From the NCBI GenBank assembly GCA_035539855.1, contig DATLHO010000168.1, forward strand, positions 1-11,596: 11,596 nt of DNA, given 5' to 3'. The notes below the pieces were generated by a model. The model saw only the letters and a program-made list of their open reading frames with translations, made no database searches and was not told the origin of the DNA. Position 1 is the first letter of the stretch, and each line of letters begins with the position of its first letter. Shown here piece after piece: positions 1-5,523 of the stretch. The DNA comes from DATLHO01 sp035539855. GTDB lineage: Bacteria; Bacteroidota; Ignavibacteria; OLB7. The position numbers and the translations under genes were made by a program.

Positions 1-23
1 ATTGGTTGTTGGGCGGGGGTTGT

Positions 24-482
24 ATGAGAGTTGCTTTTGCTTCGGATCATGCGGGGTTTGTCATGAAGTCGGCGCTGGTGCCGTGGCTTGGGGAGCTGGG
101 GCATGAGGTGCGCGACCTTGGGGCGTACGATGAGGCGCCGAGCGATTATCCTGATTTTGCCGAGGCCATCGCGCGGGCCGTGCTCGCGGGGGAGGTCGAT
201 CGCGGCGTGTTGTTGTGCGGAAGTGGAGTCGGGGCCTCGATTGCGGCGAATCGTTTTCACGGCGTGCGCGCCGCGCTTGCGCACGATGCGTTCTCGGCGC
301 GGCAGGCGGTCTATGACGACGATGCGAATGTGCTGTGCCTCGGTCCGCGCGTCATCGGCGAGGAGATCGCGAAGCTGCTCATCACGACATTTCTCGAAGC
401 CGAATTTTCGCACCTCGAGCGACACGAGCGCCGCCTCGCGAAACTCCGCGCGATCGAGGAGCGGATCGCGGGCCGGAGCTGA
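24..482 (+). CDS. rpiB: RpiB/LacAB-family sugar-phosphate isomerase (ribose-5-phosphate isomerase B-like), 152 aa
   Basis: Members of this family interconvert ribose 5-phosphate and ribulose 5-phosphate in the cytosolic pentose phosphate pathway; some relatives act on other aldose phosphates. Family landmarks are clear: SDHAG (residues 7-11), DYPDFA (41-46), the catalytic-cysteine loop CGSGVG (65-70), SIAANR (72-77), GVRAAL (80-85) and NVLCLGPRVIG (102-112). Length matches the usual ~150 aa. I chose the ATG at 24 because the protein then begins with the typical MRVAFASDHAG and has G-rich sequence (11-19) just upstream; an in-frame TTG at 6 would add only six unconserved residues. Oddity: where E. 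coli RpiB has His99-Asn100, this protein has Asp98-Asp99 (YDDDAN), so the exact substrate is uncertain. The membrane-protein gene follows on the same strand after 114 bp. Family assignment is strong; the ribose 5-phosphate activity is inferred. Confidence 0.9.
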   Translation: MRVAFASDHAGFVMKSALVPWLGELGHEVRDLGAYDEAPSDYPDFAEAIARAVLAGEVDRGVLLCGSGVGASIAANRFHGVRAALAHDAFSARQAVYDDDANVLCLGPRVIGEEIAKLLITTFLEAEFSHLERHERRLAKLRAIEERIAGRS

Positions 483-545
483 GCCCGGCCGTCATCTTCC
501 GGTCACTTCCTGAGCGGTACATTTCCCCCGAGGTCTTCCCACCTG

Positions 546-568
546 ACCGGCGCGGTCCCGTCGCCGGT
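546..568 (+). other. Small GC-rich hairpin in the spacer after rpiB
   Basis: accggcg (546-552) pairs perfectly with cgccggt (562-568) around a 9-nt loop. It lies 28 nt before the start codon at 597. No T-tract follows, so a terminator for rpiB is weakly supported. It may be a leader structure or chance in GC-rich DNA. I see no convincing promoter in the rest of the 483-596 spacer. Confidence 0.3.
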
Positions 569-596
569 TCTCCCCACTCAATGCCTGGAGGTTCGC

Positions 597-1217
597 ATGA
601 CCGGACGGATCATTTCCGGTGCGCTCGTCGGCGCGCTGATTCTTTTCGTCGCGGGTTTTCTCTGGTACGGTCTGCTCGGGATCGGCGACAAGCCGTTCTC
701 GCAACTGCCGAACGAAGACGCCGTCGTCGGCACCCTCGTCGACGGGCAGCTCACGTCCGGCACCTACATCTATCCGAGAATGGACCGCAGCGGCGGCGCG
801 ACGTCGATGGAGGAATGGACCGCGCTGCACGAGAAGGGTCCGCTCTTCGAAATCCGCTACCACGCCGGCGGCGAATCGGTCGGCACGGCAGGAATGTTCG
901 TCGCCGGCTTCGTTCACTTCCTGATCGCAACGCTCATCATTGCGATGCTCATGCGCATGGCGCTTCCATCGCTCGGCTCGTTCGGCAGGCGCCTGATGTT
1001 CGTCACGATGCTCGGCGTCTTCGCCGCGGTGTTCATCCAGCCGTCGGGCCCGATCTGGTTCTACTACCCGTGGGATCGCGCGATCTCGGATCTCGCGTAC
1101 GGAATCATCTCGGCGTTCCTGGCCGGCCTCGGCATGGCGGCCATCATCAAGCCGGCCGTGTCGATCGCCTCCGACGGAACGCTGCGCCGACAGGAGCGCG
1201 ACGCCGTGACCGCGTAG
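597..1217 (+). CDS. Hypothetical membrane protein with four predicted transmembrane helices, 206 aa
   Basis: I do not recognise a named family. The hydrophobic pattern gives one helix at about residues 6-26, a soluble loop at about 27-95, then three helices at about 98-118, 132-149 and 164-186, with a short charged C-tail (RRQERDAVTA). The first loop holds PNEDAVVGTLVDG followed by SGTYIYP. From memory, similar pairings (NEDAV, then GxYxxP) occur in small uncharacterised membrane proteins of several phyla, but I cannot name a domain. The loop is probably extracytoplasmic, judging from the arginine-bearing segments at residues 120-132 and the C-terminus. The start is supported by TGGAGG at 586-591, five bases before the ATG. 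It lies 114 bp after rpiB on the same strand and converges with the amidohydrolase gene. No function is claimed. Confidence 0.8.
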   Translation: MTGRIISGALVGALILFVAGFLWYGLLGIGDKPFSQLPNEDAVVGTLVDGQLTSGTYIYPRMDRSGGATSMEEWTALHEKGPLFEIRYHAGGESVGTAGMFVAGFVHFLIATLIIAMLMRMALPSLGSFGRRLMFVTMLGVFAAVFIQPSGPIWFYYPWDRAISDLAYGIISAFLAGLGMAAIIKPAVSIASDGTLRRQERDAVTA

Positions 1218-1225
1218 CGCGGTGC

Positions 1226-1248
1226 TCGAACGACGGAGGCTCGTTCGA
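1226..1248. repeat. Short perfect inverted repeat after the membrane-protein gene
   Basis: tcgaacga (1226-1233) is the exact reverse complement of tcgttcga (1241-1248), with a 7-nt loop. It begins 9 nt after the TAG of the membrane-protein gene. No T-run follows on the + strand, so it would be at best a weak terminator or an RNA 3'-end stabiliser. Confidence 0.4.
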
Positions 1249-1260
1249 CACGAAAACAAC

Positions 1261-1321
1261 CGGGGCGGTACGTCGATGTTCGTCGTGCATGATGCACGCG
1301 ACACATCGAGGTACCGCCCCG
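1261..1321. terminator. Long hairpin between convergent genes, probable bidirectional terminator
   Basis: The arms 1261-1279 (cggggcggtacgtcgatgt) and 1303-1321 (acatcgaggtaccgccccg) pair over 19 bp with one mismatch. The 23-nt interior holds a second palindrome, cgtgcat/atgcacg around one base. It lies between the stop of the + strand membrane protein and the stop of the - strand amidohydrolase. Read on the - strand, the hairpin is followed by GTTGTTTTCGTG, a T-rich tract fitting an intrinsic terminator for the amidohydrolase transcript. Read on the + strand, it is followed only by the weaker TTCTCGTCT. The arms are longer than most intrinsic terminators, so another role is possible. Confidence 0.55.
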
Positions 1322-1373
1322 TTCTCGTCTGTCGACGTCGATCGCCTCGCCTAATACTTCGCGCGCGACTCGC

Positions 1374-2573
1374 CTAATGCTCCGCGCTCAACGCGTTGTA
1401 CGCCACCCACGCCATCACCGCGCTGCCGATCGGCAGGATGCTCTCGTCGATCGTGAAGCAGTTGTTGTGGAGGTTCGCGTTGCATCCCGGCGCGTCATCG
1501 CCGGCGCCGATCCACCAGAACGTGCCCGGGATCTTCTGCAGGTAGTACGCGAAATCCTCGGCTCCCATCATGCGCTCCGGTGTGAAGACATTCGCGTCGC
1601 CGAGCATCTCCTTCGCCGCGCGCCGCGCCATCTCCGTCGCCCACGGATCGTTCTCGAGCGCCGGATATCCCTTGCGAATCTCCAGCTCGTACTCCGCGCC
1701 GCTGGCCATGCAGACGCCGCGGACGATCTGCTCGATGCGCTCGTGCGTGGCGGCGCGCCAGGTCTCGTCCATCGCCCGCAGCGTGCCCTGGAGCTCGACG
1801 GTATCGGGGATGATGTTCGTCGCCGAGCCGCCCTCGATCTTGCCGATCGTCAGCACGCCGGGCGCGAACGGATCGATCGTGCGCGAGACCACCTTCTGCA
1901 GCGACAGCACGAGCTCGCACGCGGCGACGATCGGATCGATCGTCTGATGCGGCATCGCGCCGTGTCCGCTGCGGCCCCTGACGGTGATGTAGATCTCGTC
2001 GGCGGAGGCCATCATCATGCCGGGGTACAACCCGATCGTTCCCGCGGACGTGCGCGGCAGCACGTGCTGCCCGAAGATCATGTCGACGCCGTCGAGGGCT
2101 CCCTCGGCAATCATGAACGGCGCGCCGCCGGGCAGCTTCTCCTCGCTCGGCTGCAGCAGGAATCGAACGGTGCCCGGGATCTGATCGCGGAACTCGCCGA
2201 GGACCATCGCCGCGCCGAGCGCCATCGTCGTGTGCGAGTCGTGTCCGCAGGCATGCATCTTCCCGTGCACGCGCGAGGCAAACTCGAGGCCGGTCTGCTC
2301 GACGATCGGCAGCGCGTCCATGTCCCCGCGCAGCGCGACGGTCTTGGTGGCCTCGGTCGCCGCGCCGCCGCGCAGCGTCGCGACGACGCCGGTGGTCGCG
2401 ACGCCGCTGCGATAGTCGATGCCGAGCTCATCGAGCACGCGCTGCACCAGGGCGCTCGTCTCGAACTCCTCGAAGGCGAGCTCGGGATTGGCGTGAATGG
2501 TTCGACGCAGCTCGACGAGCCGGTCGGTGCGACGCCGTGCGGCGGCGAGGAAGTCCTGCGGGGTCAGGGGCAT
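1374..2573 (-). CDS. M20 (M20D-type) metal-dependent amidohydrolase, 399 aa (N-acyl amino acid / hippurate hydrolase-like)
   Basis: Enzymes of this group hydrolyse the amide bond of N-acylated amino acids (hippurate, N-acetyl amino acids, indole-acetyl amino acids) with a two-metal centre in the cytosol. Visible landmarks: RRTIHANPELAFEE near the N-terminus (23-36), LRGDMDALPI (81-90), HACGHD with ligand candidates Cys109 and His111, the QPSEE glutamates 144-145, GQHV with His170, the dimerisation-domain start GRSGHGAMPHQTIDP (200-214), MGAEDFAYY (336-344) and the late ligand His369 in NLHNNCF. All expected metal ligands are present. The ATG at 2573 gives a family-typical start; a longer reading to 2690 would prepend 39 residues translated from spacer DNA. 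No Shine-Dalgarno sequence is evident; the bases before the ATG are a degenerate repeat shared with the thiolase gene. The exact substrate cannot be read from sequence. Confidence 0.92.
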   Translation of the reverse strand: MPLTPQDFLAAARRRTDRLVELRRTIHANPELAFEEFETSALVQRVLDELGIDYRSGVATTGVVATLRGGAATEATKTVALRGDMDALPIVEQTGLEFASRVHGKMHACGHDSHTTMALGAAMVLGEFRDQIPGTVRFLLQPSEEKLPGGAPFMIAEGALDGVDMIFGQHVLPRTSAGTIGLYPGMMMASADEIYITVRGRSGHGAMPHQTIDPIVAACELVLSLQKVVSRTIDPFAPGVLTIGKIEGGSATNIIPDTVELQGTLRAMDETWRAATHERIEQIVRGVCMASGAEYELEIRKGYPALENDPWATEMARRAAKEMLGDANVFTPERMMGAEDFAYYLQKIPGTFWWIGAGDDAPGCNANLHNNCFTIDESILPIGSAVMAWVAYNALSAEH

Positions 2574-2599
2574 TGCGGTTGCGATTTCGGATTGCGAGT
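2574..2599 (-). promoter_or_regulatory. Degenerate CAATCCG-type leader element before the amidohydrolase start
   Basis: On the - strand this stretch reads ACTCGCAATCCG, then AAATCGCAACCGCA, directly abutting the ATG. It resembles the 26 nt before the thiolase start (10338-10363): both begin ACTC, contain CAATCCG and end CGCA-ATG. Further copies of the word continue upstream (GATCCGCAACTCG). There is no purine-rich ribosome-binding site in it. It may be a leader motif or an intergenic repeat that ends at the start codon. Confidence 0.4.
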
Positions 2600-2658
2600 T
2601 GCGGATCGCACAAGATACGGCTTGCCCGCCCCCGGCCACGCCGACGTGCCGCGCCCAG

Positions 2659-2730
2659 CAATCATCCCGCCTCCGGCAGTCCCCCCGCATCCAACAGTCA
2701 TTCCGTACCCAACAGTCATCCCGGCTTGCC
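2659..2730. repeat. Four tandem copies of an 18-bp repeat
   Basis: Copies start at 2659, 2677, 2695 and 2713. They read caatcatcccgcctccgg, cagtccccccgcatccaa, cagtcattccgtacccaa and cagtcatcccggcttgcc, giving an approximate consensus of cagtcatcccgcatccaa. Copies 3 and 4 share caacagtcat across their starts exactly 18 bp apart (2692-2701 and 2710-2719). A weak fifth copy may precede at 2641-2658. The array lies in the 180-bp spacer between the amidohydrolase and the first secreted paralog, and the last copy runs into a hairpin. Confidence 0.65.
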
Positions 2731-2736
2731 CGGGAT
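2718..2736 (-). terminator. Small hairpin downstream of the first secreted paralog, possible terminator
   Basis: atcccgg (2718-2724) pairs perfectly with ccgggat (2730-2736) around the loop cttgc. On the - strand it begins 17 nt after the TGA of the secreted protein gene. The following bases (GACTGTTGGG) are not a clean T-tract, so termination is plausible but not proven. Its left arm is part of the last 18-bp repeat copy. Confidence 0.4.
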
Positions 2737-2753
2737 CCCTCCCCAGCCCGCCA

Positions 2754-5429
2754 TCAGCGCACGACAACCACCCGTCGATGCTCGACGCGCTCACCAGAGC
2801 GCACGACCAGCAGATAGACCCCGCTGTCGAGACCGCCGACAGCCATCTCTGCGCCGACGCGACCCGGTTCCAGCGACACGGCCGCGCGCCGAGTGCCGTC
2901 GAGCGCGTACAGCTCCATTACGATGACGTCCGGCTGCGCGGCCGCGAGCACGATCGCGAGGTGATCGGTTGCCGGCTGTGGTGTGACCGACTCGAGCAGT
3001 GCGACCCGCGTCCGGCCCGGCGATTCGACGTGCGATGGTATCGATGCGATGTCGAGCGCCGTGCCGTAGATGTCGAGGCCGGCGCGGAGATCTTCCCACA
3101 CCAGAAGGAGCGTGTCGCCACGCACTGCCGCGGCGATGTATCCGACAGTGTCGCGGGTGACCGATGCGGCGATCTCCTCCCAGAGCGAGCGCAGTTCCGG
3201 AGTGTACCGGTTGACCCGGACGCCGTCGTCGGTGTAGAGGACGAAGATTGATCGGTCGCTTCCGCTCTGCGTGATCGCGTAGCTCCTGATCGTCCGCGAC
3301 GAGCGCAGTATTCGAGAGCGGATCAGCCCCAGCTCGAGGTCGTAGAGCTCCAGCGTCAGCATCGTCCGATCGAGACTGTCGACCCACGAGCGCAGGAAGG
3401 TCCGCCCCAGGAGTCGCGTCACGCGCGTGGGCCCGGCGTGACGTGTCAGCGCCATCAGGGGTACGGCGGCGCCTCGCGTCAGTCGGCGCAGCGAGTCTTG
3501 CGAAGCCAAGAGGAACTCGCCGTCGATGCCGCGGATGATGACGCCGGGAGTCGCCGCCGGCAGCTTCAAGGTGTCACTGCCCTGGGCCGTGCCATTGCGG
3601 TCGATGGTGGAAACGTTGTCCACCGGATCTGGTCGATCCGGTAGCCGGAGGATGAACGCATCGACATAGGTCTGTGTATTCGGATCGAAGCTGCCGGTCG
3701 CCGGCGTGATGCCGAAGCCGGTCGACATGCCATCGACCGCGTAACGGGCCCGCATCCCCCCTTTCCATCCTCCCTTCGTCGCGACGTAGGTCGAGATCTC
3801 GCCGCTCTTATCGTTGTAGACGCGAGGATCACGATTGGGCGTCCTGGCCGTGTGCAGCGCTGTGACAGCGACGAACCCGTCGCACGCGTCGATCCACTCG
3901 CTCCGGCGATAATCCTGGACGGCGGGACCCGATGCAAAGAGCGGTACGGTGACCTCGCGCGGAGCTGTTTCGACGGTATCGTCGGGATCCGGCCATGCCA
4001 CCAGCGTGTAGTAATTCTCCGGCGAGCAGCACGGGCCCGGCTGAGCCGGCCGGATCCACGTCACGCCAACCCAGCCCGAGTCGACAACGAGGCCGGGACG
4101 GGTTTGCGGAACGCTCAGTTGCTTCCACGTCGTCGGCGCTCTGACGACCGCCGTGTCCGCGCCCACGACAATCTCGATCGAGCTCGTCGTATCGCTCGTC
4201 AGCCGACGCGAATGGAGCCGCGACGATGACGCACAGTCGAGCGTCGGTAGGCTCGCCGTCAGGAGCAATCCACCACGCGGGTCTGCCGAGTAACCGATGA
4301 TGAACGATCCGTTGCTGTTCGGTAGATCCTTCCACGTGGCCAGGTTCACCTTGACGACGAGGGTATTGCTGCAGCCCTTCCATCGCTCGACCTTCTCGAC
4401 CCTGGCATGGTCCCGGTAGTGGGGATCGAGCTTGCCGTCGAAGTCGTACGCCACCATTGTCGTGATGGCGAGCGGCGACAGACGCCACTGTAGCACCTCG
4501 AAGCGATCGCTCATCAGGGTCGATTCCTGACGGGTCGCGACGATGACGACGGAGCCCGTGCTGTCGATCGTCAGCACCTCACTTCCGGCGACGATGCCGT
4601 CGCGCGCGAGCATGCCGATGACCGCGCGGCTCGTGTCGAAGAGCGATGAGAAACGCACGACGGTGTCGCCGATGAGCGCGACAAGGCCGCCATCGGATCG
4701 CACATGCCACGGCTCACTGCGCGGGATCGCAACGGGTAAACGAGAATCGATCTTTCCGTCCGGCCAGATGAACCTCCACCCTGCGCTGTCGGTCTGGACC
4801 AGACTTCCCTCGAGCACATCGTCGAGCCTGACGAGGCGCCGGATGCTTCCGGCGAGCGAATCGGTACCGTCGCCAGCAGTCCCCTCATCGTCGAATCGTT
4901 GCACGTAGACAGCCGGGGATGCCGGCGCGAGTGAGGACCAGACCAGCGCCCGATTGGAGCCCGCACCTATGGATTCCATCGTCGCGGCCAGCGGTCCGAG
5001 CCGCTGCTCGCTCGAGAGGGCGCCACCTGTATCGATCGTCGCGCAGTACAGACCGGGGCCTTCCTGCCGCTGATCGTTCCAGGCGACCACGAAGCGATCG
5101 CCGAGGGCGAGAGCATGCACTGCTCCGGTCGGACGCGCACGATCCGAATGCACGGCAACAGGGACTCCGTTCGCCCGGCCGTCGCGAACGAGCTGCACCA
5201 CGATGACACTCTGCACCACTGAGTCCGGATCCCTCCGATCCGATCCCCACGCGACCAGGACGACGCCCTCGATCGATGCGACGCTGTGGACACGGATGGC
5301 GGCGGCGAGCGAATACGTCACCGGCTCCGGCGGCGACAGCCGCACATCGCGGCGCTGTGCAAGCGCCGGTGTCGCGACGGCGAGCAGGGCAGGGAGCAGG
5401 GTGAGAATCGAAGCGATGAGCCGTTGCAT
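2754..5429 (-). CDS. Large secreted beta-rich protein with T9SS type A-like C-terminal sorting domain, 891 aa (paralog 1)
   Basis: Signal peptide at residues 1-24 (hydrophobic core ILTLLPALLAVA, likely cut after PALA), then QRRDVRLSPPEPVT. The N-terminal third has strands recalling secreted beta-propeller repeats: LVAWGSDRR (58-66), RFVVAWNDQRQEGPGLY (112-128) and ALVWSS (161-166). A matching box, LLLVWEDLRAGLDIYG, lies just before the C-terminal domain. The last ~83 residues (809-891) fit a T9SS type A sorting domain: TPQPATDHL, MELYALDGT, GLDSGVYLLVVRSG and a basic end, RRVVVVR. The T9SS signature reading is inferred from this pattern; the usual PNP core reads PQP here. No catalytic motif is visible. 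GAGG, seven bases upstream of the ATG, supports the start. It lies 94 bp downstream of its paralog on the same strand. It is likely exported across both membranes and anchored or released; what it binds is unknown. Confidence 0.82.
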   Translation of the reverse strand: MQRLIASILTLLPALLAVATPALAQRRDVRLSPPEPVTYSLAAAIRVHSVASIEGVVLVAWGSDRRDPDSVVQSVIVVQLVRDGRANGVPVAVHSDRARPTGAVHALALGDRFVVAWNDQRQEGPGLYCATIDTGGALSSEQRLGPLAATMESIGAGSNRALVWSSLAPASPAVYVQRFDDEGTAGDGTDSLAGSIRRLVRLDDVLEGSLVQTDSAGWRFIWPDGKIDSRLPVAIPRSEPWHVRSDGGLVALIGDTVVRFSSLFDTSRAVIGMLARDGIVAGSEVLTIDSTGSVVIVATRQESTLMSDRFEVLQWRLSPLAITTMVAYDFDGKLDPHYRDHARVEKVERWKGCSNTLVVKVNLATWKDLPNSNGSFIIGYSADPRGGLLLTASLPTLDCASSSRLHSRRLTSDTTSSIEIVVGADTAVVRAPTTWKQLSVPQTRPGLVVDSGWVGVTWIRPAQPGPCCSPENYYTLVAWPDPDDTVETAPREVTVPLFASGPAVQDYRRSEWIDACDGFVAVTALHTARTPNRDPRVYNDKSGEISTYVATKGGWKGGMRARYAVDGMSTGFGITPATGSFDPNTQTYVDAFILRLPDRPDPVDNVSTIDRNGTAQGSDTLKLPAATPGVIIRGIDGEFLLASQDSLRRLTRGAAVPLMALTRHAGPTRVTRLLGRTFLRSWVDSLDRTMLTLELYDLELGLIRSRILRSSRTIRSYAITQSGSDRSIFVLYTDDGVRVNRYTPELRSLWEEIAASVTRDTVGYIAAAVRGDTLLLVWEDLRAGLDIYGTALDIASIPSHVESPGRTRVALLESVTPQPATDHLAIVLAAAQPDVIVMELYALDGTRRAAVSLEPGRVGAEMAVGGLDSGVYLLVVRSGERVEHRRVVVVR

Positions 5430-5523
5430 CAGGGTTCCTCGGAAGTCGGAATCATCACGTTGAGGCGCCCGTCGGCCTGGCGACAGTCGAGGGAATCTCC
5501 AGTGCTGTCTCAGGTATCAGTAC

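Noticed and set aside
335..1354. + strand 339-codon frame and - strand 270-codon frame at 492-1304
   Set aside because: Both overlap rpiB and/or the membrane-protein gene in other frames. The membrane protein has a ribosome-binding site and a credible hydrophobic pattern, while these have R-rich noise.
1346..1378. Direct repeat ctcgcctaat at 1346-1355 and 1369-1378, around the amidohydrolase stop codon
   Set aside because: Only 10 bp with a 23-bp step, and no sign of mobility or function. Probably a small local duplication or chance.
2574..2690. 39-residue N-terminal extension of the amidohydrolase
   Set aside because: It translates the spacer with its repeats, has no family similarity, and the family-typical start is at 2573.
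2659..2730. CRISPR array
   Set aside because: The copies are contiguous 18-bp tandem units without unique spacers, and no cas gene is nearby.
1377..3251. Long + strand open reading frame (624 codons)
   Set aside because: It lies opposite the M20 amidohydrolase and the end of secreted paralog 1. It is arginine-, histidine- and aspartate-rich with no domain, as expected of the antisense of GC-rich genes.
5430..5523. Promoter or terminator between the two secreted paralogs
   Set aside because: Apart from the GAGG ribosome-binding site near 5430-5440, I found no convincing hairpin with a T-tract or promoter boxes. The pair may be co-transcribed.
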